64,000 nucleotides of DNA from Antedon mediterranea (GCF_964355755.1 NC_092673.1:7013001-7077000); one strand, 5' to 3'; shown: positions 27,101 through 39,100, counted from the stretch's first letter. Notes: generated by a model from the sequence alone, not told the origin. Program-made: numbers and translations.

Positions 27101-30100
27101 CATAACAACAAATGCAACAACAGATACAACAACCGATGCAACAACAAACACAACAGATGCAACAACCGACACAACAACATATGCAACAACGGACATAACA
27201 ACATATGCAACAACGGACATAACAACCAATGCAACGACGGACACAACAACCGATGCAACAACGGACACAACAACAGATGCAACAACGGACATAGCAACAT
27301 ATGCAACAACGGTCATAACAACAGACACAACAACGGACATAACAACATATGCAACAACGGACATAACAACAGATGCAACAACGGACATAACAACAGATGC
27401 AACGACGGACACAACAATAGATACAACAACGGACATAACAACAAATGCAACAACAGATACAACAACCGATGCAACAACAAACACAACAGATGCAACAACG
27501 GACATAACAACATATGCAACAACGGACATAACAAGAAATGCAACAACAGATACAACAACCGATGCAACAACAAACACAACATATGCAACAACCGACACAA
27601 CAACATATGCAACAACGGACATAACAACATATGCAACAACGGACATAACAACAAATGCAACGACGGACACAACAACCGATGCAACAACGGACACAACAAC
27701 AGATGCAACAACGGACATAACAACAGATGCAACAACGGACATAACAACAGATGCAACAACGGACACAACAACAGATGCAACAACGGACACAACAACATAT
27801 GCAACAACGGACATAACAACAGATGCAACAACGGACACAACAACGGACACAACAACATATGCAACAACGGACATAACAACATATGCAACAATGGACAAAA
27901 CTACAGATGCAACAACCGACACAACAATAAACACGATCAATCAAGGTAAGCAGTCTGGATTTTACATTATCTTAATGCTCAAACCTAATTACTCTACTGT
28001 AAATCTAAGTCACGTAATGAATTCATTTTACAGATTCAACAACAAAAAAACGAGGCTGTGTAGCAATTACAACAATTGGTAATGCATGTTTTATATGTAA
28101 ATTAATAGGGTTGTTCGGGAAATTACAACCGCACAAATCATTCAAATCAAAGCCTTCATCATTTTATCTTCATCATCATTCTGATATTCATTCACTTGTA
28201 TTTATTCGTCAATTTACACATTCGTTATTAAAGTATTTTACTTGTTTTTTTTTTGTATGTAGATATTATGTGTTTGTTTGTTTGTACGCACGTAAACCTC
28301 TACAATTTTAAAGTCATCGTCATGATTTTTGTGGCAAGTAATTATGTATATACCAATGCATCATTCCGGAAAATCGATATATTGGTGACGTCACAAAAAC
28401 TCTAGTTACCATTATATCGAAAATATTCTTTTTTCCAAACCAATAATTAGTAAAAACTAACCTTGACAGTTTCGCTGTCCTGATCGGACAGCTTCTTCAG
28501 ATATAATGACGATCTATCATCAAACAGACTGACTTCTAGAGGGCCTATTGTGTTTAATGACAGGGTCATACACGTGACTGAGTTGGTGGGTGCCCTCGTC
28601 TATGATTTGGTTTCCTCGTCTGCGGATCCAGATGGCTTCTCTGATGCGTCGTTTGTTTGTATCTGGTTCCCTGTCGATGATTTTAGGTTGTGCCCAGTCT
28701 ATTATGTGATTTAGCTTGACGGCATGATCTGCTATAGCTGATTTGTTCAGTTCATTTTTTGATTCTCTATGTGATTGACGAGTGAAGTTCTTTCTCTGTT
28801 GGGTTATCTTTTCTGTTTCTTTTCTATGTTCTTTTAACCTTGTGCCAAAACAACGACCCGTTTCTCCAATGTAGGTGTGATCACAATTAGAACATGAGAT
28901 TTCGTAGACGCAATTAGCCCCTTTCAATTTGTCAACTTGGTCTTTTGGGTGGACAAGTAGTTGTCGTAATGAAGTGTGGGGTTTCATAGCTGTGTTGATG
29001 CCAAACTCCTTAAACACTTTACTAACTCGCTCCGAAAGTCCTGCTACATACGGGACGACTACAAATCCTTTGCTTTCCATGGTGTTTTCTTGGGATAGCC
29101 ACATCTGGAAAGGGCTGATGTTATATTGGCCTCTTCTGTATTACGATCTGCATCCATAGTGACAATGGAATTCATACGGTCAAATAGTGTTCTGATTATT
29201 CCCAGTTTTTGAGGTACAGGATGGTGAGAATCAAAATGTAGGTACTGGTCCGTATGTGTCGGTTTTCTATATACTAAAAGTTTGACAGATCCATCTGGTT
29301 TTCTAATGATGAGAGAATCGAGGAAATGGATCTTGTTTTCATATACTTTCTCGTAGGTGAACTTTATGGTGCCAGCTGGGTCAGATGAATTGAGATGTTG
29401 TGTGAGATTTTCAACTTGGTCTTGTTTTACAATTTCAAGAACGTCATCCACGTAGCGTTTCCATAACCGAGGTTTACATAAATAAAAAAGTAACATCCAA
29501 GAAGAAAGAAAACACCATGGAAAGCAAAGGATTTGTAGTCGTCCCGTATGTAGCAGGACTTTCGGAGCGAGTTAGTAAAGTGTTTAAGGAGTTTGGCATC
29601 AACACAGCTATGAAACCCCACACTTCATTACGACAACTACTTGTCCACCCAAAAGACCAAGTTGACAAATTGGAAGTGGCTAATTGCGTCTACGAAATCT
29701 CATGTTCTAATTGTGATCACACCTACATTGGAGAAACGGGTCGTTGTTTTGGCACAAGGTTAAAAGAACATAGAAAAGAAACGGAAAAGATAACCCAACA
29801 GAGAAAGAACTTCACTCGTCAATCACATAGAGAATCAAAAAATGAACTGAGCAAATCAGCTATAGCATGCAGATCATGCCGTCAAGCTAAATCACATAAT
29901 AGACTGGACACAACCTAAAACCATCGACAGGGAACCAGATACAAACAACCGACGCATCAGAGAAGCCATCTGGATCCGCAGACGAGGAAACCAAATCATC
30001 AACAGAGACGAGAGCACCCACCAACTCAGTCACGTGTATGACCCTGTCATTAAACAGAATAGGCCCTCTAGAGGTCAGTCTGTTTGATGATGGATCGTCA

Positions 30101-30986
30101 TTATTTCTGAAGAAGCTGTCCGATCAGGACAGCGAAACTGTCAAGGTTAGTTTTTACTAATTATTGGTTTGGAAAAAAGAATATTTTCGATATACTTAGA
30201 CCTACAAACCAGATGAACATTTTCAATCATCTAGTTACCATTATCTTTATTTATGGGCCAAATAGTGAATAGCACGCCCTCTCCATTTCCTATCAATTCT
30301 TTCTTTCGTCCGTTAATCCAATACGACATTCATTCATATCCAAATATCTCAAATAGTGCATTAGGTTAAATAGGCAATATTAATCGATCTAAAAAGGTGT
30401 TGGTGCACAAAAAAACCAATAAAACCAGTACAAGATATTGTCATTGTTAAATTAGCTTTCAGTCTGGTACTTTATTTACTATTTTCAAAGGGTATCTCAG
30501 GCTTTACATTTCCATTGTTTATTATAAAGGCATTTGCAACAACATTGATAATTATTATTATATAATAAACAATATAAATATGTTACACTAGAGGAGCTAC
30601 CTTTTAAGTCTTTGGGTACTGATATTATGTATCCACATCACTAAACCATTCATGTCAACTGACAAAGCAATCTAAATGATTGTCAGTCAGGTTTAGTGAT
30701 TTAAAATGTCACATTTGTTTTTAATTTAGCTGTACGGGGCTACTTTAGAAAGGTCAGCGTGGATGGACAAGACGTTTGCCTGTTGGATCAAACCCTTTCT
30801 AGCAGAAACGTTAGTAGCGTTATAGACTGTACACTCGTGTGTCTGTCCCATTCATTCTGTAATGGCTTTGTTGTCAGCAATCACCCATACATAATATGTT
30901 CATTACTGGACAGGACATTTATTCGAAGAAAAGTAATTTCTATAAATTGTACTACTTATAAGAAGTATTTGAATGTATCAAAGTGA
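18150..30986 (+). CDS. Gene 2 (complete): signal peptide, YWTD propeller, TTDx repeat, PAN-domain protein
   Basis: Nine exons: 18150-18243, 18620-18862, 21685-21856, 22550-22665, 23360-23608, 24567-24611, 24784-27945, 28034-28078 and 30730-30986 (TGA). All introns are GT..AG and the 4383 nt stay in one frame, giving 1460 residues. Residues 1-31 are a signal peptide (hydrophobic core LLKLIIFILICTCFS). Residues 32 to about 292 hold six YWTD-type blades (HVYWTDISGIEGIYRSYLDG, KIYYISNVEGSLMRANLDG, MVYWSDKGQ, SVYWICRNDGLYRVDKETG), the number needed to close one propeller. Residues 307-1361 are TTDx repeats. Residues 1377-1460 are a PAN/apple-like domain with six Cys. No transmembrane segment is seen after the signal peptide, so secretion is expected. 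Intron 2 contains Helitron and LINE debris, intron 4 and intron 5 a short dispersed repeat, and intron 8 a Penelope-like element. The start ATG is the first in the exon and has a homologous start in gene 3. Function unknown; adhesive mucus, matrix or defence roles are guesses. Confidence 0.87.
19612..20800 (+). mobile_element. Rearranged Helitron-family fragment (gene 2 intron 2)
   Basis: Matches blocks of the array units at 36797-42057: GTCTAATGGATGTCCATCTTG at 19612, the TAGCTGAAAACCGGTT block near 19705, TTGACGATTAAAGCGAATTT near 20197, and CGTTACATGTACTTTACTAT near 20610. Block order differs from the array and both diagnostic ends are missing, so it is a deleted, shuffled relic, possibly two partial units. 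Confidence 0.6.
20843..21230 (+). pseudogene. LINE ORF1 fragment (L1/Tx1 type)
   Basis: A 103-codon open stretch (20843-21154) reads like the RRM-linker region of an L1/Tx1 ORF1 RNA-binding protein: SFNLRFGGILEKEGENP, then IENAQRIGRPK, then PRHIIAKFLYRPQRFSILLK. It then hits TGA, and the likely continuation (EDLPLSDVKKKTSTGKHPSF) is in another frame, so there is an indel near the A-rich tract at 21111-21120. No start codon or full ORF remains. It abuts the Helitron relic, suggesting nested insertion. Confidence 0.65.
21231..21684. other. Rest of gene 2 intron 2
   Basis: AT-rich low complexity (ATTT-rich 21430-21560) followed by sequence alignable to the bases before gene 1 exon 3. No exon or element recognised. 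Confidence 0.5.
22831..22941. repeat. 111-bp dispersed repeat in gene 2 intron 4
   Basis: Starts GCCAACAGCCATAAG, contains a GACCGACAGACC-rich centre and a terminal hairpin (GTCGCGT..ACGCGAC). Gene 1 lacks it: there the flanks CAATAACAAG and CGATGG are directly joined. ACAAG appears on both sides here, either a 5-bp target duplication or part of the element, since the other copy also has ACAAG at its left end. Family not recognised. Confidence 0.7.
24032..24142. repeat. 111-bp dispersed repeat in gene 2 intron 5
   Basis: Second copy of the repeat at 22831-22941, same orientation, differing by only a few substitutions, with the same GACCGACAGACC centre and GTCGCG hairpin near its right end. 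Confidence 0.75.
24796..27937 (+). repeat. Coding minisatellite, gene 2 (TTDx and TTYA units)
   Basis: About 1050 codons of a 12-nt unit. Relative to gene 1 it shows many TTYA units (ACATATGCA) beside TTDA, and fewer TTDG units. The exon length (3162 nt) keeps the phase of both flanking introns. A few irregular steps such as TTDGTDATT stay in frame, so selection or the mutation process preserves multiples of three. Confidence 0.95.
28462..28500 (-). ncRNA. Hammerhead-like stem-loop at the PLE 1 end (left arm)
   Basis: Minus-strand twin of the motif at 30107-30145: the same 7-bp stem (28474-28480 with 28486-28492), CTGAAGA complement at 28494-28500 and GAAA complement at 28470-28473. No core base differs between arms. 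Confidence 0.5.
28520..29496 (-). pseudogene. PLE 1 reverse transcriptase (C-terminal part) and GIY-YIG endonuclease
   Basis: Read on the minus strand. The upstream segment (29059-29496) has the RT palm motif KRYVDDVLEIV and KIHFLDSLIIRKPDGS. The downstream segment (28520-29104) has the PLE-type endonuclease: CVYEISCSNCDHTYIGETGR followed by R..EH, the GIY-YIG core with its Cys linker. The two halves are in different frames; an indel near 29085 (AAGAAAACACC) breaks them. The N-terminal half of RT is missing through 5' truncation. PLE proteins copy RNA into DNA at a cleaved target, usually with a telomerase-like RT. Confidence 0.85.
29517..30100 (+). pseudogene. PLE 1 endonuclease, inverted copy
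   Basis: Plus-strand repeat of the GIY-YIG segment (CNCDHTYIGETGR-type core preserved). The frame is lost after SKSAIACRSC near 29870, where the minus-strand copy reads KSAIADHAVKLNH, showing a small insertion. Several further substitutions separate the arms, so they are not products of the same very recent copying event, or have decayed since. Confidence 0.8.
30107..30145 (+). ncRNA. Hammerhead-like stem-loop at the PLE 1 end (right arm)
   Basis: CTGAAGA (30107-30113), then a perfect 7-bp stem GCTGTCC/GGACAGC (30115-30121 with 30127-30133, loop GATCA), then GAAAC and GTC. This order matches the hammerhead core CUGANGA, stem II, GAAA. One unpaired A (30114) and a minimal stem III depart from the strict consensus. 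PLEs are known to carry hammerhead motifs. Activity is not shown. Confidence 0.5.
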
Positions 30987-31192
30987 ATATCAGGTTTTTT
31001 TTTTACTTTGACTATTGAAACAAATACAGTTCGAGATGTTATATTGTATGAAACTGAAAACACGCATGCGCACGAAATGCTACACTTAGTTTATGCACCA
31101 TATGATACCATATGGAAGCTAAGGCGTGAATATGTTTAAGATATCAAATTTGCGTAGGCCTATTAAGTATGCCATATTTATTCTGAATTGTA

Positions 31193-31198
31193 AATAAA
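31193..31198 (+). terminator. Poly(A) signal AATAAA, gene 2
   Basis: Aligned with those of genes 1 and 3, about 207 bp after the stop. Confidence 0.6.
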
Positions 31199-31358
31199 TA
31201 TTGTTGGGTTTTGATAATATATATATATATAAACTTTATTTAGACACGAGACTGATGCACAGTACAACTAGTTCAATCAACATTGATTGTCTTAATAAAA
31301 GTTCGTGAAGAAAACAAACAATTTGAAAAGAAAATTACAGCGGAATCCCTTTTGTGTT

Positions 31359-34300
31359 ACGCTAGCGACCGGACAGGACTGTTTAAAACAAGGTTTGATG
31401 TAAAGAACATAACATGTAAATATATTGACGAGGAAGGTAACATTTTCATACTATGTATTATTCATAATAAGACCACCTTTAACCTCGTAAATGTTTATGC
31501 TCCAAACAATGACAAGGAAAGAGCAATATTTTTTAAGAAACTTGAAAATAAGATAAACACATTATGTGATGTAACTAATGAATACATAATAACAGGAGGT
31601 GACATGAATTGCATATTAGATAAAAAGGTAGATCAGAAAAACAGCGTGAATAGCTACGATGAAGCACCAATAGCATTAAAAAAATGCATGAATAAGTTAC
31701 ATTTAATTGATATATGGAGACAAAGTCATAAAGATAAATTCCAATTTACATGGAGAAGAAAGGATACGTACAGAAGGTTAGACTTTTGGTGCATATCAAA
31801 CGCCCTTTATAAAAATGGTGACATCATTTCTACAGATATTCGACCTTGTATCTTCTCTGATCATCAAGCTATATCGTTGAAAATAATAAATGATGAAAAA
31901 AAGAGAGGTCCAGGATTCTGGAAACTAAACAATAAGGTATTGAATGATGAAATATATGCGTTAAATGTTATACACATAATTGAAAAGACAAAAAAAATGA
32001 ATATAACTTGAAACCTGACAGCTTACGGGAATACTTAAAATAAAAGAGTTCTCATGTAAATATTGTTCAAGAAAGAAAATTAAAGAAAAGTTGATAAAAG
32101 AAGTTAGCGAACTTGCAAAAAAACTTGATTCAACCTACAGCCAAAAAACTGACTGTCAATTAAAAAATAAAATAGAACAACTTGATGAAATATACATATC
32201 TGAGGCCCAAGGCCTTGAAAAAAATAATGGAAAAAGAAAACAAATTACTACCCTATTAAAAACTAATGGAAAGTACACTACCGACACTAATGAAATTTTA
32301 AGAAAACAGGTCAATTTTTACAAAAACTTATATTCCAAAAAAAATATTTCTGTTAATAATATAAATAGCTATCTTGAAAAATCAAGATCAAAAACACTTT
32401 CATTAAATGACAGTATGCAATGTGAAGGTTTACTAGCTATAGATGAATTAACAAGTGCTCTTCATAAAATGCACTTGAATAAAAGTCCGGGGTGTGATGG
32501 ACTAAGTGTAGAATTTTACAAGTTTTTTTTGGAATCATATAAAAGAAATGTTATGTGCATCCTTAAATTATAGCTACAATAAAAGTAAATTACCTAAAAC
32601 ACAAAAAAAGGGAATAATAAAATTGTTATTTAAAAATGGAAAAAGAGAATCACTAACAAACTGGAGACCAATTACATTGTTAAATGTTGATTATAAAATG
32701 ATGGCCCATGCCCTATCGGGTAGAATACAAAAAGTAATTGCCCCAATTATTTACTCCGACCAAAAAGGTTATATCAACGGACGATTTGGAGGAGAAAGCA
32801 TACGTTTAGTCGAAGACGTTCTTTTCCAGACCAATACATGTAAATTACCCGGAGCAATAGTTTTTCTAAACTTTGCAAAGGCCTTCAATTCATAAGATAG
32901 AAACTTTATTTTTAAATGCCTCCAAAAGTTTGGCTTTGGAAAGTCATTTACAAAATGGATTACATTGCTATATACAGAAACAGAATGTATTATAGAAAAT
33001 AATGGATGGCTATCTGAAAGTTTTCAGATGGAAAGTGGAGTAAGACAAGGATGTCCACTGTCTGCTCTTTTATTCACACTTGCTGTTGAAATAATGGCTA
33101 ATAATATAAGAGATAATCCTCTATGTAAAGACATTATGTTACCATGTAATATAGATAATGCATGTAAATGAAAGTACTGTTAAAATTTGTCAATTAGCAG
33201 ATGACTTATTTACACGAGACGAGACTAGTTTAAAACACTTTTTGAAAGAAATAGAGTTTTTTTGTAATATATCTGGATTAAAATTAAATAAAGAAAAAAC
33301 CAAAGGAATGTGGATTGGTTCCAGCAAAAATAATGAAACAGCACCTTTTAATCTAACATGGACGAAGAATCCAGTTAAATTCTTAGGGATATATGTCGGC
33401 TACAATAAAAGAGTGTGCGAAGAAAAGAACTGGAATGAAAAAATCACTAAACTTGATCAGATATTGCAATTATGGTAAAAAAAGAAACCCCTCTTTTTTG
33501 GAAAAATAATTATTATAAAAACATTTGCAATTTCCAAACTTGTATATAATGCTAGTGTCATAATTGTGCCTAAATATGTATTCCCAAAAGTAGAAAAGGT
33601 ATTATATAGGGGTAAAAAAGAGAAAATAAAAAGGAAAACCCTTATAAATTCAATATTAGAAGGTGGTCTAAATATGGTACATCTTAGCACAATGGTTAGT
33701 TCGCTAAAACTTAGTTGGGTTAAGAGATTGTTAAGCCCTGACCCAGGTAAATGGAAATATTTACCAAAACATTATATATATATCCATTTGATTATACTGT
33801 CAATACTAGTGAACCCAATTTTGAAAGTCATGTAGAACTGAAATGTATGCCTGAATTTTATAAAGAAATGTTAAAAGTGTTAGTGTATTTTAACAATATA
33901 AGTATTACATACCCGCAAAATGTAAACGAAGTTGAAAAACAACAATTGTGGGAAAACACTTTTATAAAATGCAGTGGAAAAACATTATATTTTAAAAGTT
34001 GGATACAAGCAGGGTATAAAACAATAAAAGATATAATAGTTAATCACAGATTAATGACTCCGACAGAATTGATACCCACCCTTTCAGAGCAACAAAATGG
34101 AATAATTGAATATTTTAAGATTGTAAATGCAATTCCCTCAAATTGGAAGAAAATATTTATAAACAATGAAAAAAAAAGAGACAAACAAGAAATACAAACA
34201 ATATATTGTAAAAAGTATAAAAATTCATTTTATTATAAACACATTATCAACAATATATCTATTACTCCATTTTGTCAATCGAAATGGGAAACAGAATTTA

Positions 34301-34993
34301 GAAATGTGAACTTTAAGTGGAATGAAATATGGTTAAAAAAAGTATATAGCATGAAACATGTAACAAAAGTAGCACAATTTAATTTTAAACTGCTACATCG
34401 GATTCTGGCATGTAAACAACGAATGAAGATATGGAAAATATCTCCTGAAAAAATGTGCGAACACTGCAAAAACGAAATTGAGACAGACAAGCACATGCTT
34501 TTGAAATGTAAAAGTATCCAAAAAGTATGGACAAAATTCAATAACATGATTCTAAAATGCTATACACTTGAAGAAACCGTACATGATTGGCTAGACATTG
34601 TTATTGGAACAAAAAGTGAAAATGTCAATGAATTATTATCACTGTTTACTTTTTGTATTTATAAAACAAATTTTATTAAATCATTAGAAAAGCATTCAAA
34701 AATTAGATCAAAAGTCGTCTGGAACTTGTTCCGATTTGAGCTAAAAAAATCTTATACAGAATCAATGTGCTTTTAACATAAACAAGACAAAAAAAAAGTG
34801 GGGTAACGTAAAAATAAAATTATTAACTTGTATTTCTTAAAATTACATGTATTAATTTTTAATTTTTTCATTATTATTTTAATTTTTATTTATATATATA
34901 TATATATATTATACAATTTCTATATATAACTACAATGTGTAATATGAAGAATGAAATAAAAGTGGGTTGGCCCCACGAAAGAGAAAAAAAAAA
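31359..34993 (+). mobile_element. 5'-truncated L1/Tx1-type LINE
   Basis: Interrupts sequence homologous to the gene 1 3' flank: GAATCCCT at 31350 matches gene 1 at about 11247, and after it the two diverge. Ends in GAG followed by A10 at 34984-34993. TTGTGTT occurs at 31352-31358 and 34994-35000, a plausible 7-bp target duplication. The body carries endonuclease, RT and C-terminal zinc-knuckle segments in order on the plus strand; ORF1 and the N-terminus of the endonuclease are absent. Confidence 0.85.
31361..34776 (+). pseudogene. LINE ORF2 remnant: endonuclease, RT, zinc knuckle
   Basis: Fragments in order. Endonuclease about 31361-32011 (NVYAPNND, GGDMNCILD, RRLDFWCISNALYK, FSDHQAISLK). 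RT about 32091-33478, broken into at least four frames (KSPGCDGLSVEFYKFF; NWRPITLLNVDYKM; QKGYINGRFGG; GVRQGCPLSALLF; ICQLADDLF). C-terminal part 33566-34776, with a CX2CX7HX4C knuckle (CEHCKNEIETDKHMLLKC). RT motif A reads FLNFAKAFNS, where the catalytic Asp of FxDxxKAFD is Asn, followed by a stop. It is dead by several independent lesions. Confidence 0.88.
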
Positions 34994-35000
34994 TTGTGTT

Positions 35001-36165
35001 TTTAAATTATTTATTTTAGATAATAGTTTTTAAAATAATCTGCAAATTTCAACGCACCTTTAATAACAAAGCTGTTGATCAGACCAGACATGCTTTTTTT
35101 TTGTGCTCTGCATTTTTACATAATTGTTTAAAAAATTGAACACCTCACTTGTTTTAGATTAGTTAATGAACAAAGTTGTGTTTTTACTGCAAATATTTGA
35201 GGTTAGGATTGAAGAGATTTTTAAAGATATTTTTCTAGGCCTACGAATCACAAGGTAGTTCTGTACAGTATGTCAACTCGCATACAAAAGGTGGTGCTCC
35301 TACTGTACGACTAGGAGGTCTGGAGGTAAAAAATGCAAGTAGTAGCGTTGGTGGGTATAGCTTGGATAACAAGTGTGGCAAGTGCTGTTTCCCTGTTTTA
35401 TGATATTCAGATAAAGCATGTGGATGTAGCATGTGTCATAAATGGTATTGTTATTACGTGCAAAAACGTTTTTAATGCAAAATACAAATGGATTAGAAGT
35501 GAAGATGATCCTACCATAAATTGGTATTGCTTAAGCTTTTCGGGTAAAGCATCTAAAATGTCTGGATGAAATTAGTGGTAGATATTTAAGAAAACCAAAC
35601 AATAGGCATAATGCAAAAAAGATCTATCGGAAGTAAAAGATGATGTAAGAAAAAATAAGGAGGAAATTAAGAAATTGACAAATGCTACTGAGAAATCAAG
35701 CGCAGGTGTAGATGAAGACTTGGAGACAAAAGTGGATAGAAAGTTTGATGACTTAATGGACAAGATGGTTAGAGAAACTGATAATTTGATTTGTTAAAAG
35801 TGATACTGTGACTGATAATCAAACTATTCAATTATTATTTATTTTGAGAGTGGTATGAATGCATGCGTGCTTGGCAAGACAAGTTCGTCATGGTAATTAA
35901 TTACATTTTAGCTGTAACAAAAAGAATCATTCTTAATTGTACCATTTATTGTACAAATTTAAAATTTAATAAAACGCAATTACCTACATGCAGGTGTGTG
36001 TTACCATGTCACGTCTCGTTAAAGTAAAGTACGATAAATGATAAATTATATTGCTAAAATAAACATTTGTCATTTACCAAAGAACAGCCCTACGGAAACG
36101 AAGGAATCTGTTCTACGTACTGTGTTTAGGTATTTGTAAGAGAATTCTGGACAGCTATATTAAAT
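35001..36165. other. Upstream region of gene 3
   Basis: Holds the PHD/coiled-coil relic (separate entry) and then about 350 bp of AT-rich sequence before the start codon of gene 3. No convincing core-promoter element identified. Confidence 0.4.
35300..35810 (+). pseudogene. Degenerate PHD-finger and coiled-coil relic (retroelement ORF1-like)
   Basis: Plus-strand translation gives a broken PHD finger: CGKCCFPVL, a stop, then YSDKACGCSMCHKWYC, with the terminal INWYCLSF-type segment in another frame (about 35500-35545). A Lys/Glu-rich helical stretch follows (EVKDDVRKNKEEIKKLTNAT..ETKVDRKFDDLMDKM, about 35630-35770). PHD followed by coiled coil is typical of ORF1 proteins of several invertebrate LINEs, but could also be another domesticated or decayed gene. 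Two or more frameshifts and stops. Confidence 0.5.
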
Positions 36166-39100
36166 ATGAATATTATATTCACGTGTCTATTGCGATTCTC
36201 TATGTCCAAGTGTGCTTTATATTATTGTACTATTTTCTTTATTATTTATACGTGTTATTCAGGTAAGTGTATGCATTTATTTATAGCGTTAATTAACTAT
36301 ATATAAACTGTATGTAATTGTATAACCAGAACAGTACAATGCAATAGTACTTATATTATACTGAAACCATGCTAACTAATAATATTAATAACTAAATCAC
36401 ACCAGCCTATCACCTGCCAGTATAATTTATTGCGTTGAAGTTATGAGTTTGTTTGTACGAGAACGCCCAGTTTATAAACAAAATACAATACGAATTAGAT
36501 TTGACCACTATGGACGAGTTAGGTTATCCGCTGCGCAAACGCTACGTGCACGTCATATGTTGGAATATTGCGAACAGAAAAACGATTATGCCATTGTGAA
36601 CTGAAGAAAATAAAAAACAAAATACAATACCAACTAGATTTGAACTCGTCACTATGGACGAGTTAGGTTATCAGCCAGGCAAACGCTACGTGCACGTCAT
36701 ACGTTAGAATATTGCGAACAGAAAAACGATTAAGCCATTGTGAACTGAAGAAAATAAAATGTTAGTGTGCCTTCTATTTTGTGTGTATATACAGTATCTA
36801 TATATAAATTTACGTAAGGGCAAAAATCGGTAAATCGTGCGTTATTTCTAGAATGTTTACGCGATGGTATATAAAGTTGGTTCGTACTTTCGGTACTAAT
36901 TTTAACCACCTGATGTAACCCTGTTTACTAATTAAATTGAGTTCGATAATTAGTTATTGACGATTAAAACGAATTTAGGTTCAAAGATTTGCCCCAAATA
37001 GGGGTGTTTTCCGATCGTGGTATACACTGTCTAATGGATGTCAATTTGAAAAATACCCGCACACAATAATACGAGGACGCTTCGCATTTTCCTATCTCCT
37101 CCTACGATAATTGTTTTTAATAGCTGAAAACCGATTGAACAGTTCGAGTACAGCATCATGATGTTGAAGACAGGCCGATTTTCTTTAAAAAATGCTATTT
37201 TGATACATGTAATATACGTTTTTACAAATGTATTGATTTGTGATGAATGGAACATTCCAAATTATTTGGTTTAACCATAGAGGTATAGATTTAGATTTAT
37301 GGGCCCCCTTGGAGAATAAACATAAATAGTATTGCAATGCTGTACAATACTGTTAAGGTATTGTTAGATTATAAACATATAATATACAAATAGTTATTAC
37401 TGACAGTTGCTTCTCAACGTTTGTATTAATTAATAATTTAAAAATATATAAACGTACGTAGTGGTACGTGTATCGTTACATGTACTTTACTATTTCAATA
37501 GACTATGACAGTGAGAGTTTTAACAAAGTATTAAATCGTAAATGTTTTACTGTATTTAGTGGTATATTATTTATAGGCCTATAAAACATTAAAAACAATA
37601 TTTCGTTACTGAGTGGATAAGAATATATTTTAAAATGTTTCCTCTTTGTACCTATCTTCTTCCCCCATCCCTCAACCCTTAATGTTACATACAAAACACA
37701 AATTGGGTTTGTTTAAATGAGTCCAAATAAAAAAATTTGACTCATTTTGTTTCTCTCTCGGAAGTAATTCCCAGGGTGCTAATTTTAGCTGACTACATAA
37801 ATCATCGTGTATATTTATTCGTTTCTGTAAACGACAATTGTATTATAGTCCTGCAGTACGTACATTTGAAATCTCCATTTTTTTCTCGCTGGAAAATACT
37901 GTGTATTCGAGAAACATCTGTGGGCACGACCTAGATGGTACGCGAGCGAAGCGAGCGTGCCATCTAGTCTATATATAAATTTACGTAAGGGCAAAATTCG
38001 GTAAATCGCGCCTTACTTCTAGAATTTTTACTCGATGGTATATAAAGTTGGTTCGCACTTTCGGTACTGATTTTAACCACCTGATGTAACCCTGTTTACT
38101 AATTAAATTAAGTTAGATAATTAGTTATTGACGATTAAAACGAATTTAGGTTCAACGATTTGCCCCAAATAGGGGTGTTTTCCGATCGTGGTATACACTG
38201 TCTAATAGATGTCCATCTTGAAAAATACCCGCCACAAAAATGCGAAGAGGCTTCGCATTTTCCTATCTCCTCCTACGATAATTGTTTTTAATAGCTGAAA
38301 ACCGGTTGAACAGTTCGAGTACATCATCATAATGTTGAAGACAGGCCGATTTTCTTTAAAAAATACTATTTTGATACATTTAATATACGTTTTTACAAAT
38401 GCATTGATGAATGGAACATTCCAAATTATTTGGTTTAACCATAGAGGTATAGATTTAGATTTATGGGCCCCCTTGGAGAATAAACATAAATAGTATTGCA
38501 ATGCTGTACAATACTGTTAAGGTATTAACAACTTTTGATGGCAATTTGAATCGCAAATTTCTTACTGTGTGTGTTGGTACTGTTAGATGTAATAAAAATA
38601 TATGCAAATAAACTTTATTACTGTGAGTGTGGGTAGGCCCTACTGTTAGATTATAAACATATAATATACAAATAAATAAACGTTATTACTGACAGTTGCT
38701 TCTCAACGTTTGTATTAATTAATAATTTAAAAATATATAAACGTCGTAGTGGTGTATCGTTACATGTACTTTACTATTTCAATCGACTATGACAGTGAGA
38801 GTTTTAACAAAGTACCGTATTAAATCGTAAATGTTTTACTGTATTTAGTGGTATATTATTTATAGGCCTATAAAACATTAAAAACAATATTTCGTTACTG
38901 AGTGGATAAGAATATATTTTAAAATGTTTCCCCTTTGTACCTATCTTCTTCCCCCATCCCTCAACCCTTAATGTTACATACAAAACACAAATTGGGTTTG
39001 TTTAAATGAGTCCAAATAAAAAAATTTGACTCATTTTGTTTCTCTCTCGGAAGTAATTCCCAGGGTGCTAATTTTGGTTGACTACATAAATCATTGTGTA

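Larger units (their letters stand above)
28416..30229. mobile_element. Penelope-like element (PLE 1) with inverted partial copy
   Basis: Flanked by a perfect 15-bp direct repeat, TCTAGTTACCATTAT, at 28401-28415 and 30230-30244; gene 1 has one copy of the related empty site near 9571-9584. Inside, a minus-strand 5'-truncated element (28416 to about 29500) meets a plus-strand copy of its last ~690 bp (29508-30194), forming a large inverted repeat around a ~415-bp unique centre. The right end carries an extra ~35-bp unpaired extension (30195-30229). Tail-to-outside inverted copies with a short extension are a known arrangement of Penelope-like elements. Confidence 0.85.

Noticed and set aside
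28929-29159. Short plus-strand frame within PLE 1 and its mirror at 29474-29668
   Set aside because: Both are antisense shadows of the GIY-YIG/RT frame and are identical only because the arms are inverted copies.
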